This document shows, one piece after another, positions 1 through 9,447 of a stretch of 64,000 nucleotides of DNA (position 1 is the first letter of the stretch; each line of letters starts with the position of its first letter). The notes beneath the pieces are model-generated. The model was not told where the DNA came from and ran no database searches. It saw nothing but the letters and a program-made list of their open reading frames with translations. Position numbers and translations under genes: made by a program. The DNA comes from Bacteroidota bacterium. Lineage in GTDB: Bacteria; Bacteroidota; Bacteroidia; Flavobacteriales; Flavobacteriaceae. Location: positions 62,001-126,000 of the forward strand of contig JAEYTL010000018.1 in NCBI GenBank assembly GCA_023434025.1. The letters run 5' to 3'.

Positions 1-617
1 TCGATCAGCGAAGCCAGGTTGTCGATCTGTAACTTTTCAAAAATCCTTTTTTTATAGGTGCTAACGGTGGTTTTCTGGATATTTAACGCATTCGAAATCT
101 CCAGGTTCCCGTAGCCTTTTACGAGCAGGCGGGCAATTTCGATTTCGCGGCCGGACAGGTGTTCAATGGGGTTAATCTTTTTACCCAGCAGATACGAATT
201 CAGGATCTTTTCTTTCGTAACGGCACTGATAAATTTCCCCTCGTTCACCAGCGTCACAATCGCCTGTTTGATCTCCTCCTCTTCGCTCAGTTTGTTCAGA
301 TAGCCGTTGGCCCCGGCATTAAAAAAACGCAGGGCGTGCACCGACTCGTCAAAAGCAGAAAAAATCAGTATTTTAAGTTCAGGCCACAACCGTTTCACTT
401 CAGGAATGATCGTAATACTGTTGCCGTCGGGAAAATTAATATCCAGAATCAGCACATCCACCGGTTCCGTTTGCAGTACCTCCCTGATTTTAGCAAAACT
501 ATCCACCTGAAAAATGATGGCCTGCTCATACAATTCTTTAATGATCATCGATAGCCCCTGACGAACCACCGTATGGTCATCGGCTACCACAAAACGTATT
601 TTCTGATTATATTTCAT
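1..617 (-). CDS. LuxR/NarL-type response regulator (3' end cut by window)
   Basis: This is a cytoplasmic two-component response regulator, read from an ATG at 617 and running off the left edge after 205 codons. The receiver domain covers about residues 5-125, with acidic residues D13/D14, the probable phosphoacceptor D59 in an ILDINFPDG context, and a conserved Lys near residue 107. A GerE/LuxR helix-turn-helix starts near residue 150 (LSGREIEIARLLVKG) and includes TTVSTYKKRI. It begins 20 bp after the stop of the histidine kinase gene, so the two are probably cotranscribed and form one signalling pair. The target genes are unknown. The divergent orientation of the galactan operon further right gives no direct link to it. 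Confidence 0.93.
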   Translation of the reverse strand, partial: MKYNQKIRFVVADDHTVVRQGLSMIIKELYEQAIIFQVDSFAKIREVLQTEPVDVLILDINFPDGNSITIIPEVKRLWPELKILIFSAFDESVHALRFFNAGANGYLNKLSEEEEIKQAIVTLVNEGKFISAVTKEKILNSYLLGKKINPIEHLSGREIEIARLLVKGYGNLEISNALNIQKTTVSTYKKRIFEKLQIDNLASLI

Positions 618-637
618 AGGCGTGTTGGCGGGCAGGG

Positions 638-2383
638 TTAAGAGCGGTCAAGTAAAAGCGTAAACACAACTTTTGTGCCATGATTCGGCTTGCTGTCAAT
701 GCTGATATTGCCGTCAAACAGCTCCACAATCTCCTTGCACAGGTTAAGTCCCAAACCGGTACCCACATCATTAATTTTAGTGGCATTGATTCCTTTGTAA
801 AATCCTTCAAAAATAATATTCAGGTCCGATTCCGAGATGCCCCGGCCGTTGTCCTGCACTTCAAACCGTACATGGTAATGCTGCTGGTTCAGCAACTGGC
901 AGTCCACCCGGAGCTGAATAACCCCTTTGTCGGTAAACTTATTGGCATTCCCGATGATGTTATACAGCAACTGGTGAATTTTAGTCGCATCACTGTTCAC
1001 CCGGCAGGGCTCCGTAAGGTTCGTATGCACCTCTAACCGGTTACCACTGTTTTCCACCAGTGTAGAAAGGTTATGGGTCATCTGACGCAATTCGGCCTCA
1101 AGATCAAACGGCTTGCGGTTCAGCTGCAAACGGGTACGTTCATTCTTAGAAAAATCAAGTACCTGGTTCACCATCACCAACAATGAGTTAGTGGTAAACT
1201 GAATCGTTTTAAACACCTCCTGGGCTTCGGCATCCTCCACCTGCTGACTGACCTTTTTACTGTAAATCGAAATAAGGCTCAAAGGCGACCGGATCTCATG
1301 GCTCAGCATCCCCACAATCTTATTTTTAAACGTCAGGTTCTGCTGAATGGTTTCCTGAGCCGCGATCAATTTGCGTTCATTGGCAAACGCCAGGCGGGTA
1401 AAGAACAACAGCAGAGCCGACAGCAGCAGCATAATCAGCACAATACCCAAAATGGCATAAAAACGAATGTTCTGGTTGGTATCCTGCTGCTGCTGAAACG
1501 CCTGTTTGCTTTCCGTACCTGCCGAAGCAAAATAGGCTTTATACCCGGCTAACACTGCCCGGCTCTGCTCAGACAGCTCCTTGTTGGCCAGCAACAGCTG
1601 CTGGTCGCGTTGACGCAGTTTTGAATACTTGTGCTGAATGATCCGGAACTGCTGCTGGTAATGTTTGTCGGAATTTTCAAAAACATTTTTCAGCTGCTCC
1701 TCAATAGAACCGGTTTCCTCCTGCTTGCCGTATTTCATGGTCACCTTCTGATTGAGAATCTCCTTTTTAATTTCAACCTTACCCGAAAAGGCATTCAGCA
1801 AACGGGTAAACAAACCCTTTCGCTCTAAACTATCCGCTTCCAGATGCGATTCCACCTCAACACTGTCTAAAATATCTTTGTAATTGATCTTATTCAGTTT
1901 TAAAGGCATGCCCTGGGCATCTGTCGCATAAAGCTCCTGGCTTTTAAAAACAGAATCAATACTACCTTTCACCTGCTCCAGCGAAAACTGGAGCCGTTTT
2001 TGCCGGGCAACTGACCGGTTCAGCTTTTCCTGTTCAGCCGGATTAAACGTCAAGGTATCCAATGCAGAGGTCATTCGGTGCAATAAACTGAAGTAGTTAT
2101 CCAGCGAAGCAACATCACGAAACTGAAGGTAGTCCTGCAAACTGGCCTGGGCATCATAAAAATCCGTATTCGCCTGATCAACTACCGAATGAGAAGCATC
2201 GGCCTGTTGAATCGCCTGATCAAATTCCGTTAGCTTATCCTCGTTGACTGATTCATTATACCACAGCAGCAACACCAGTAACTGCAACAATATAATGGAA
2301 ACGATCAAAACCAGTTGAACCCGCCTCCGGTGCTCCGACAATGACAGCCGGGCCGCTACTCTTTCAAAAAAATGTGTGTTCAA
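638..2383 (-). CDS. Membrane sensor histidine kinase
   Basis: This is an inner-membrane sensor kinase of about 581 residues from a TTG start at 2383. Membrane helices lie near residues 23-41 and 308-330 and flank a charged, coiled-coil-like extracytoplasmic region. The HisKA box is SHEIRSP with phospho-acceptor His near 362. The ATPase domain shows the N box (NIIGNANKFTD), G1 (DNGRGIS), F box (FEGFYKG) and G2 (GTGLGLNL). The frame stays open up to an ATG-type start at 2641, but the extra 86 residues have an atypical Cys/His/Phe/Trp-rich make-up and their DNA holds several inverted repeats. I therefore prefer the TTG. The partner is the response regulator 20 bp downstream. The signal sensed cannot be inferred. 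Confidence 0.88.
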   Translation of the reverse strand: MNTHFFERVAARLSLSEHRRRVQLVLIVSIILLQLLVLLLWYNESVNEDKLTEFDQAIQQADASHSVVDQANTDFYDAQASLQDYLQFRDVASLDNYFSLLHRMTSALDTLTFNPAEQEKLNRSVARQKRLQFSLEQVKGSIDSVFKSQELYATDAQGMPLKLNKINYKDILDSVEVESHLEADSLERKGLFTRLLNAFSGKVEIKKEILNQKVTMKYGKQEETGSIEEQLKNVFENSDKHYQQQFRIIQHKYSKLRQRDQQLLLANKELSEQSRAVLAGYKAYFASAGTESKQAFQQQQDTNQNIRFYAILGIVLIMLLLSALLLFFTRLAFANERKLIAAQETIQQNLTFKNKIVGMLSHEIRSPLSLISIYSKKVSQQVEDAEAQEVFKTIQFTTNSLLVMVNQVLDFSKNERTRLQLNRKPFDLEAELRQMTHNLSTLVENSGNRLEVHTNLTEPCRVNSDATKIHQLLYNIIGNANKFTDKGVIQLRVDCQLLNQQHYHVRFEVQDNGRGISESDLNIIFEGFYKGINATKINDVGTGLGLNLCKEIVELFDGNISIDSKPNHGTKVVFTLLLDRS

Positions 2384-2562
2384 TGTTGAATTTAGTTTAA
2401 AAATGATACAAGATTTCTCCGGACACAACCACATCAATCTGCAACAGAAAGCGGTAAAGCCATAAAAACCAACCCGCTGACCAAACCAAAAGGCCTGCCG
2501 ACCGTGGTGGAAAAGAAATTTCGCAACCTTTTTTTTAATAGGTTGTAAAAATATTAATAAAA

Positions 2563-2613
2563 CTACAAAGACTTGTAGAACAATCCAATATTGTTCTGTA
2601 GAATTAATTCTAC
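2563..2613. promoter_or_regulatory. Cluster of inverted repeats upstream of the histidine kinase
   Basis: The 308-bp stretch 2384-2691, between the preferred kinase start and the GntR-regulator stop, carries three back-to-back dyads. They are CTACAA-N4-TTGTAG (2563-2578), AGAACAAT-N5-ATTGTTCT (2577-2597) and the perfect 16-bp palindrome GTAGAATTAATTCTAC (2598-2613). TGTAGAA also repeats directly with a 23-bp period (2574 and 2597). This looks like an operator or structured leader for the two-component operon. The binding protein is unknown. Nothing else was recognised in the stretch. Confidence 0.4.
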
Positions 2614-2691
2614 GCCGTTTATCGAGTATAAACACACACAAAAAAGTATTGCATCAGTTAACAGGTCAACCCCGACAGCGGGAGCTACCCG

Positions 2692-3690
2692 TTAAAGTGA
2701 TTGCCGGACAATCAGATGACAGGCATTTTCCAGTTGACGCTTTTGGTTCTTAAGCACCATTTCCGCCAGCGATTTCCCCATCTGCTGAAAATCCGTAGAA
2801 ATGGTTGTAATGCCGTTTCCTACCACTTTTTTCAGCGGTGTGTCGTTATAGGAAATAATCCCGAAATCAATGCCCAGCTTAAAATGACGGGTCTTGGCAT
2901 ATTCCAGAACCTCCACCAGATGGCGGTCGTTTGGGATCACAAAAACCGTTCCGTGTTGCAACAATGTTTCTTCAAAATGAGCTGCCACCAGATGGGTCAC
3001 CGCATAATCAGTACAAAATCTTTTAAACCCTTCTACCATACCCAACGGTTCCTTATGACCCGGAAAAATAAGGATCAGCCGCTCATAGGCATCAATCCGT
3101 GGTTTACCTTCCAATAATAACGAATACATGTCTTTCACAAAGTTTTGATGAACCGACGGATACTCGCGGAGTTCCTCATTGGTCTGATCCAGAATATACA
3201 CATCATTGGACGGAAGCGTTTTAATCAGGGCCGTCGCTTCTGCCAGGTTGGTCGGCATAATAATGTATTTGGAATAGTTGCCGTTGCTCTCGTTAATCAG
3301 CTTCCGGAACATCACCGGGTTAAAATGATGAAAATAAATATCCACCTGAGCCGCATGACCCACAGTTTCCAGAAACGCATTATACAGGTCTTCCTTAAAC
3401 GCATTCAGCTCGTCAAACAACACAAAAAAACGTTGCTCAAAACTAAACTCCACACTTTTTACATAATAACCTTTACCCAGAATAGAAAAAACTATCCCTC
3501 TCTTTTTCAATTCGTCGTAAGCCAGTAAAACTGTATCCCTCGAAATAGAAAATTCCAGACACACTTTGTTGACAGACGGAAGCCTGTCGCCCTTTTGCAA
3601 CCGGTTCTCCGCAATAGCCATTTCAACCGACTGTACAATCTGCTTGTACTTCGGAATACCCGAAAGCGAATCTACCGCAATTAATTTCAT
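2692..3690 (-). CDS. GntR-family regulator with LacI-type sugar-binding domain
   Basis: This is a probable transcription regulator of 332 residues. A GntR winged helix-turn-helix occupies about residues 10-78 (KGDRLPSVNKVCLEFSISRD). The rest resembles a periplasmic-binding-protein-like effector domain of the LacI type (FGIISYNDTPLKKVV near the C-terminus). The start at 3690 (MKLIAVDS) is chosen because a good AGGA ribosome site lies just upstream. An upstream in-frame Met at 3783 would add 31 atypical residues and overlap the operon promoter. It is divergent from the galactan operon with about 100 bp between them, so it probably controls that operon in response to galactose or a related sugar. 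That role is inferred from position only. Confidence 0.88.
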   Translation of the reverse strand: MKLIAVDSLSGIPKYKQIVQSVEMAIAENRLQKGDRLPSVNKVCLEFSISRDTVLLAYDELKKRGIVFSILGKGYYVKSVEFSFEQRFFVLFDELNAFKEDLYNAFLETVGHAAQVDIYFHHFNPVMFRKLINESNGNYSKYIIMPTNLAEATALIKTLPSNDVYILDQTNEELREYPSVHQNFVKDMYSLLLEGKPRIDAYERLILIFPGHKEPLGMVEGFKRFCTDYAVTHLVAAHFEETLLQHGTVFVIPNDRHLVEVLEYAKTRHFKLGIDFGIISYNDTPLKKVVGNGITTISTDFQQMGKSLAEMVLKNQKRQLENACHLIVRQSL

Positions 3691-3708
3691 CTGTTCCTTT
3701 TTTAAAAA

Positions 3709-3775
3709 CCGGTAGCAAGATAAGTAAAAACTGGTAGGTACTGGTATGAATATAAAAAAACTTAACCTATTTTTG
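3709..3775 (+). promoter_or_regulatory. Putative operator repeats and -7 box of the galactan operon
   Basis: The divergent intergenic region holds three direct copies of C(C/T)GGTA at 3709, 3731 and 3741. The last two are exactly one helical turn apart. They are followed by a Bacteroidota-type -7 box TATTTTTG at 3768-3775, 20 bp before galM. The CTGGTA pair would sit near the -33 region, a plausible place for the adjacent GntR-type regulator to bind. No direct evidence of binding exists. Confidence 0.42.
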
Positions 3776-3794
3776 TTATTCATTCAGTAAAAAA

Positions 3795-4847
3795 ATGGCC
3801 GAAAAAAAACATTTTTCTCAATTAGAAAGCCCTTCGCTAACAAAATCGTTCGGAATGGGTCCGGACGGTCAGGAAATTTTGTGCCATACACTCACCCACA
3901 AAAACGGCATGGAAATGTCAGTCATGGATTATGGAGCCACCCTGACCTCACTGAAAATACCCACCCTTAACGGCATAACCGATGTGGTATTAGGGTTTGA
4001 CAATGCGGCGGACTACATCGGCTCCTACGATCTGCCCAGTGCTCCTTATGTTGGTTGTATCGTAGGGCGATTTGCCGGCCGCATCAACCGGGGCACCTTT
4101 CCGTTGCACGAAAAAACAATCCGACTGTCCCGAAACCACGGTCTTCATCACCTGCATGGCGGGCACGAAGGCTTTGGACAAAAAAGATGGCAAATGACAC
4201 AACGAACCCAAGGCGAGGAGCCATCCATTACTTTTGCCTACACCAGCCCGGACGGAGAAGAAAACTTTCCCGGAACATTGACCGTAGAAGTAACCTACCG
4301 ACTCACCGAACCCAACCGGCTGGTAATAGACTACCACGCCAGTAGCACCCGCAACACCGTGGTAAACCTCACCCAGCACAGCTACTTTAATTTAGATGGC
4401 CACCGGCACGACATCCGCAACCAGACCCTGTTTGTCAATTCGGTTAAAATGCTTGAAACCGACAGCGAGAACATCCCCACCGGCCTGCTGTTAAACGTAG
4501 CCCATTGCCCCTTTGATTTTACGGAAGAAAAAAAATGCCCGGCAGCCATAGACAACACCTTTGTGCTGAACGAAAAAAACAGAATCGCCGCCTCCTTATA
4601 CAGCCCGCAGAACCAACTGAAAATGAACGTCTATACCACCCAGCCCGCCGTGCATATCTATGTGGGCGGCAACTGCTTCGGACAGCTCCGGGGAAAAGAA
4701 AACGCCGCTTATCATCCGCACAGCGGCATCTGCTTTGAAACCCAGCATTATCCCGATGCCCCGAACCACGGTCATTTTCCGTCAACCCTGCTGAAAAAAG
4801 ACGAACAATACCATCACCGGACCACCTTTGCTTTTGAAAACATCTAA
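3795..4847 (+). CDS. galM: Aldose 1-epimerase (galactose mutarotase)
   Basis: This enzyme interconverts the alpha and beta anomers of galactose or glucose, and so feeds alpha-galactose to galactokinase. The 350-residue protein is full length for the family. It shows the substrate-loop motif NHGLHHLHGG, the NLTQHSYFNL segment containing a catalytic His, and the C-terminal GICFETQHYPDAPN segment carrying the catalytic Glu. No signal peptide is visible, so it is probably cytoplasmic. It is the first gene of a seven-gene operon for galactan and galactose use, with the GH53 gene starting 12 bp after its stop. Confidence 0.95.
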   Translation: MAEKKHFSQLESPSLTKSFGMGPDGQEILCHTLTHKNGMEMSVMDYGATLTSLKIPTLNGITDVVLGFDNAADYIGSYDLPSAPYVGCIVGRFAGRINRGTFPLHEKTIRLSRNHGLHHLHGGHEGFGQKRWQMTQRTQGEEPSITFAYTSPDGEENFPGTLTVEVTYRLTEPNRLVIDYHASSTRNTVVNLTQHSYFNLDGHRHDIRNQTLFVNSVKMLETDSENIPTGLLLNVAHCPFDFTEEKKCPAAIDNTFVLNEKNRIAASLYSPQNQLKMNVYTTQPAVHIYVGGNCFGQLRGKENAAYHPHSGICFETQHYPDAPNHGHFPSTLLKKDEQYHHRTTFAFENI

Positions 4848-4859
4848 CAACAATAACCT

Positions 4860-5942
4860 ATGAAAAAATGGCTTTTATATATCCCCGTCCTGTTATGCCT
4901 GATCAATTGTTCAGAGGATGACACCCCGCCGGCCAACGAACCGGAAGTACCGGGAGACACTTTTATCCGGGCGGCAGACATGTCATTTCTGCCGTTGATC
5001 GAAAGCGAGAACACCATCTATTTCAACAATGCCAACCAACCCGAAAATGCATTAACCACGTTAAAAAATGCCGGTTGCAACACCATTCGCATCCGGTTGT
5101 GGAAAAACCCGGCAGACGGTCAATCCGGCTTTGCTCAGGTAAAAGCTTTTGCCCAACGGGTCAGACAAACCGGTATGAAAGTATGGTTAACCGTTCATTA
5201 CTCCGATACCTGGGCTGATCCGGGACAACAAAGCACGCCAACCGAATGGGAAAACCTGTCTTTTGCCAACCTGAAAGATGAAGTAATCCGCTATACAGAA
5301 ACTATTATGACCGAAATTCAACCGGATATCATTCAAATTGGCAACGAAATCAACAGCGGGTTATTATGGCCATCCGGCCACCTCATCAACAACGAAAGCC
5401 AGTGTCTGGAATTGCTTTCGGCGGCCAGTGCAGCCGTACGGAACAAATCAGTCAGCACCCGAATCATGATCCATTATGCCGGAATCGGGTCGGGAGCCGA
5501 TTGGTTTTTCGGTAAAATGAGTCCGGTAGATTACGATTACATCGGTCTCTCCTACTACCCTATCTGGCACGGAAAAGACCTTTCAGCCGTAACAACCGCC
5601 ATCAATACACTTGGCCAGACCCATCAGAAAAAAGTAGTATTGGCCGAAACCGCCTACCCGTTCACCCTGGGCTGGAACGACTGGACCAACAATGTGGTGG
5701 GATTGGAAGACCAGCTGATTGCCACCTATCCGGCAACCCCGGAAGGACAAAAAAACTACTTATTAGCCCTGAAAAATTTAATCCGGCAAACCGAACACGG
5801 CCTTGGCTTTGCCTATTGGGGCGGTGAGTGGATTGCATTCAGAGGAGCAGAAGCCACCAATGGTTCCTCCTGGGAAAACCAGGCTTTGTGGGATTTTGAC
5901 AACAATGTACTACCGGCCATAGCCGTATTTAACCAAGAATAA
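4860..5942 (+). CDS. Lipoprotein arabinogalactan endo-beta-1,4-galactanase (GH53)
   Basis: This is a GH53 endo-galactanase that cuts the beta-1,4-galactan backbone found in pectic side chains. The 360-residue protein starts with a lipoprotein signal whose lipid-anchored Cys is C17 (LLCLINC followed by acidic residues), so it is probably outer-membrane and surface bound. The two catalytic glutamates are recognisable: acid/base E163 in GNEINSGLLWP and nucleophile E263 in VVLAETAYP. It is paired with a second GH53 enzyme 71 bp downstream that lacks the lipid anchor. This suggests surface cutting followed by periplasmic trimming. Confidence 0.94.
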   Translation: MKKWLLYIPVLLCLINCSEDDTPPANEPEVPGDTFIRAADMSFLPLIESENTIYFNNANQPENALTTLKNAGCNTIRIRLWKNPADGQSGFAQVKAFAQRVRQTGMKVWLTVHYSDTWADPGQQSTPTEWENLSFANLKDEVIRYTETIMTEIQPDIIQIGNEINSGLLWPSGHLINNESQCLELLSAASAAVRNKSVSTRIMIHYAGIGSGADWFFGKMSPVDYDYIGLSYYPIWHGKDLSAVTTAINTLGQTHQKKVVLAETAYPFTLGWNDWTNNVVGLEDQLIATYPATPEGQKNYLLALKNLIRQTEHGLGFAYWGGEWIAFRGAEATNGSSWENQALWDFDNNVLPAIAVFNQE

Positions 5943-6013
5943 GACAAAAAAGCTTGTATCAGCAAACACGAAGTCAGCCAAAACATGAGCGATGACCTTT
6001 AAAAATAAAACCG

Positions 6014-7024
6014 ATGAAAAAAACAATTTTAACCCTCGTATTCCTTTCTCTTTTATTCGTACACAACAGTAACGCTCAGGCCTTTGCCAAAGGAGCCGAT
6101 GTCACCTGGCTACCTCAGATGGAAGCCGCCGGTTACCAGTTTTATGACACCGACGGAACCAAAAAAGATGCTTTACAACTGCTGAAAGACCGTGGCATGA
6201 ACACCGTTCGTTTACGGGTTTTTGTCAACCCGTCAGACGACCCCCGAAGCGGCCATTGCAGCAAAGAAGAAACGGTAGCCTTTGCGGTAAGAGCCCAGAA
6301 GATGGGGTTTCGCATCATGATCGACTTCCACTACAGCGATTCCTGGGCCGATCCGGGTAAACAAAATAAACCGGCGGCGTGGAAAGACCTTCCGTTCAAT
6401 CAATTAGCCGATGCCGTTTATAACCATACCGTGGATGTGATGACCGCCCTGAAAAAAGCAAACGTAAAAACCGAATGGGTACAGGTAGGCAACGAAATAC
6501 CGGGAGGCATGCTTTGGCCCGACGGCAGCACCGACAACTGGAAACAATTAGGCATTTTGTTAAACAAAGGCTACGATGCCGTAAAAGCCGTTGACCCGTC
6601 GATCAAAGTAATTGTGCATTTAGACGAAGGCGACAACATTGAAAAATACCGCACATTTTATGACAATGCCACCGCACAAAACGTAAAATATGATGTCATT
6701 GGCCTTTCGTACTATCCGTTTTGGGTAAAAAAAGACTACACCGAAACCATTGCCAATTTAGAATTCAACCTCAACGACTTAGTTAAACGTTACAACAAAG
6801 AAGTCATGGTCGTAGAAGTAGGCGGCGAATACGACAAAGTAGAAAACACCAAAGCCCTGTTAGAAGCCACCATCAAAGCCGTTAAAAATGTACCCGACAA
6901 CAAAGGATTAGGCGTTTTGTACTGGGAACCTCAGGGCGAAAAAAGCTGGAGCGGCTACAGCCTGAGTGCCTGGTTACCGGACGGAAAACCTTCCCCCGCT
7001 TTAGATGCCTTTGAAGAAAATTAA
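6014..7024 (+). CDS. Secreted/periplasmic endo-beta-1,4-galactanase (GH53)
   Basis: This is the second GH53 galactanase of the operon, with 336 residues. It has an ordinary signal peptide that is probably cut after AQA near residue 23, and no lipobox Cys, so it is likely periplasmic or released. Catalytic residues are E161 (QVGNEIPGGMLWP) and E268 (VMVVEVGGE). HYSDSWADPGKQ is shared in pattern with the lipoprotein paralogue (HYSDTWADPGQQ). It probably shortens galacto-oligosaccharides before the GH2 enzyme acts. The GH2 gene follows after 91 bp. Confidence 0.93.
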   Translation: MKKTILTLVFLSLLFVHNSNAQAFAKGADVTWLPQMEAAGYQFYDTDGTKKDALQLLKDRGMNTVRLRVFVNPSDDPRSGHCSKEETVAFAVRAQKMGFRIMIDFHYSDSWADPGKQNKPAAWKDLPFNQLADAVYNHTVDVMTALKKANVKTEWVQVGNEIPGGMLWPDGSTDNWKQLGILLNKGYDAVKAVDPSIKVIVHLDEGDNIEKYRTFYDNATAQNVKYDVIGLSYYPFWVKKDYTETIANLEFNLNDLVKRYNKEVMVVEVGGEYDKVENTKALLEATIKAVKNVPDNKGLGVLYWEPQGEKSWSGYSLSAWLPDGKPSPALDAFEEN

Positions 7025-7115
7025 AAATCAACAAATCAGTGGCTAAAACAAAAACACAACGAGTGAAACGACTGAAAACCTATTCTATCAGTATGTTCAA
7101 AAATCAATCATCCCA

Positions 7116-9446
7116 ATGAAAAAATACCTGCTCCTATTTTTAACTTCTTTCATGCTGTTTTCCTGCGGCAAAGAAGTAACCCATCTCAACCGGACAAAGA
7201 TCAATTTTGGTTCAGACTGGACCTTTACCAAAGATTCTACCGCATTAAACTGGGAAAAAATCACACTGCCGCACACCGCCCAAATAGAACCCCTGGTGGT
7301 TAACAACCAATGGCAGGGCGATTGCTGGTATCAAAAGAAATTTGATGTAGAAAAAACGGGAGACCAAAAAGTATTCCTCTACTTCGAAGGTGTCATGCAC
7401 GAAGCCTGGGTATGGATCAACGGAACGCTGGTCACCCATCACCAGGGCGGATACCTGCCCTTTACCGTAGATGCCACCAACCTGGTGCAAGCTACCAACA
7501 ACACCATCATCGTAAAAGTCAACAACCAGGACAACCCGCAAATACCACCGGGAAAACCTCTGAAAACACTTGATTTTAACTACTACGGCGGAATCTACCG
7601 GAACGTTTACCTCCTGACAACCAATGCTGTTTACATTACCGATGCCGTTCAGGCAGCCAAAACCAATGACGGCGGCATACTGGTTCATTTTGATCACCTC
7701 TCGAAAGAAGTTGCGAAGGGTTTTATCAAAGTCAACGTTAACAACGAAACCGAAGAACCGCAAAAAGTACGACTGGAAATTACGTTTATCGCAAACAGCC
7801 AGAAAACAACCTTTAACACCGGAACCGTAATCATTGCAGCCAAGACCGATGAAACCATCGTTCAGAGCATCGAAATAGCCAACCCCTTGCTATGGGGGAT
7901 TGAAACTCCCAACCTCTATGACGTAAAAGTCACCGTATACGCAGAAAACCAACCCATAGACAGCCAGACCATCAGAACAGGAATCCGCCAGGCAGAGCTG
8001 AAAGCAGACGGTTTTTACCTGAACGGCCAAAAGCTGTTTATCAACGGAACCAACCGCCACCAGGAATATCCCTATGTCGGTTATGCCCTTTCTGACGAGG
8101 CCAATTACCGCGATGCCGTTAAAATAAAAAACGCCGGATTCGATTTTGTCCGGTTATCCCATTATCCGCAAACCGAAGCCTTCCTGAATGCCTGTGACGA
8201 AGTTGGCCTGTTGGTCATGAACTGCATCTCCGGCTGGCAATTTACAGGCGATGAAAAATTCATCGAAAACTCCTATCAGGAAATCCGCGATCTTGCCCGA
8301 AGAGACCGGAACCGTCCCAGCATCATTTTCTGGGAAGTTTCGCTCAACGAAAGCGAGATGAGTGAAGCCTACATGCAAAAAGCCAACGCCATCCTGAAAG
8401 CCGAATTGCCGTATGCCAATATTTACACCGCCGGGTGGATAGACAACCCGCATTATGACCTCTTCATACCCGCCCGTCAGCACGGCAAAGCACCCGATTA
8501 TTGGAACAATTACGCAAAAGGAAACCGCAAAATTTTTATAGCCGAATACGGCGACTGGGAATATTATGCTCAAAATGCCGGTTTTAACCAAACCGCCTAT
8601 GCCAATTTAAAAGAAGACGAACGTACCAGCCGGCAGTTACGCGGTTTTGGCGAAAAACGACTATTGCAGCAAGCCTTCAATTATCAGGAAGCCTTTAATT
8701 CAAACCGAAAAGGAGAGCACACCATCGGGCAGGCCAACTGGCTGATGTTTGATTACAACCGCGGTTATGCCAACGACATTGAAAGTTCCGGCATCAGCGA
8801 TATTTTCAGAATACCCAAATTTGCTCATTACTTCTACCAAAGCCAACGCCCCCCAACCGTAAAACTTTCTAAAGAATTGGTTGCCGGCCCCATGGTTTAC
8901 ATCGCCAGCTACTGGAATGAAAAATCAAGCCGGGAAGTCACTGTTTTCAGTAATTGCGAAGAAGTGGCGTTGTATTTGAATGATCAACTCATTGCAAAAC
9001 AAAAACCTTTACGAAATACCTTTTCTGAACAATTACCATATCCTCCTTTTGTATTTAAAACTACTTCTTTCCAAAAAGGCAGTTTACGGGCAGAAGGATT
9101 CATTAAGGGTAAAAAGGTTTCGGAACAGGTTGTCAGATCAGCTGAACAAGCCAGTTCAATTCAATTGCGTTTTGATGAATCAAATATAAAGATTAACCCG
9201 GATTATCCCGATGTTGTTTTTGTATATGCATCGGTGGCCGATGCGAACGGAACGATAGTTACCGATGCCACCAATTTAATTGAATTTACCCTTGAAGGGG
9301 AAAATGCCGAGCTGATCGGACAAAATCCGGTTCAGGCCGAAGCAGGTATTGCAACGATTTTACTTCGCACCCAAAACCTGAAAAAAACCATTCACCTCAA
9401 AGCCAGATCAGCCAACCTGAAAGAAGCCACCCTTGAACTACACTAA
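7116..9446 (+). CDS. Lipoprotein beta-galactosidase (GH2)
   Basis: This is a GH2 beta-galactosidase of 776 residues that releases galactose from beta-galactosides made by the upstream galactanases. It has a lipoprotein signal with C17 (SFMLFSC). The domain order is sugar-binding jelly roll (about 25-170), immunoglobulin-like domain (170-290), TIM barrel (290-600), a DUF4982-like domain (about 620-690) and a C-terminal Ig/invasin-like domain. The acid/base is E412 (FWEVSLNESE) and the probable nucleophile is E477 (IFIAEYGDWE). The acid/base motif reads NES, as usual for this Bacteroidota subgroup. The stop is separated from the galK ATG by one base, implying translational coupling. Confidence 0.93.
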   Translation: MKKYLLLFLTSFMLFSCGKEVTHLNRTKINFGSDWTFTKDSTALNWEKITLPHTAQIEPLVVNNQWQGDCWYQKKFDVEKTGDQKVFLYFEGVMHEAWVWINGTLVTHHQGGYLPFTVDATNLVQATNNTIIVKVNNQDNPQIPPGKPLKTLDFNYYGGIYRNVYLLTTNAVYITDAVQAAKTNDGGILVHFDHLSKEVAKGFIKVNVNNETEEPQKVRLEITFIANSQKTTFNTGTVIIAAKTDETIVQSIEIANPLLWGIETPNLYDVKVTVYAENQPIDSQTIRTGIRQAELKADGFYLNGQKLFINGTNRHQEYPYVGYALSDEANYRDAVKIKNAGFDFVRLSHYPQTEAFLNACDEVGLLVMNCISGWQFTGDEKFIENSYQEIRDLARRDRNRPSIIFWEVSLNESEMSEAYMQKANAILKAELPYANIYTAGWIDNPHYDLFIPARQHGKAPDYWNNYAKGNRKIFIAEYGDWEYYAQNAGFNQTAYANLKEDERTSRQLRGFGEKRLLQQAFNYQEAFNSNRKGEHTIGQANWLMFDYNRGYANDIESSGISDIFRIPKFAHYFYQSQRPPTVKLSKELVAGPMVYIASYWNEKSSREVTVFSNCEEVALYLNDQLIAKQKPLRNTFSEQLPYPPFVFKTTSFQKGSLRAEGFIKGKKVSEQVVRSAEQASSIQLRFDESNIKINPDYPDVVFVYASVADANGTIVTDATNLIEFTLEGENAELIGQNPVQAEAGIATILLRTQNLKKTIHLKARSANLKEATLELH

Positions 9447-9447
9447 G

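Noticed and set aside
2384..2641. 86-residue N-terminal extension of the histidine kinase frame
   Set aside because: Composition is atypical (many Cys, His, Phe, Trp) and the DNA is full of inverted repeats. A TTG start at 2383 leaves a normal first membrane helix.
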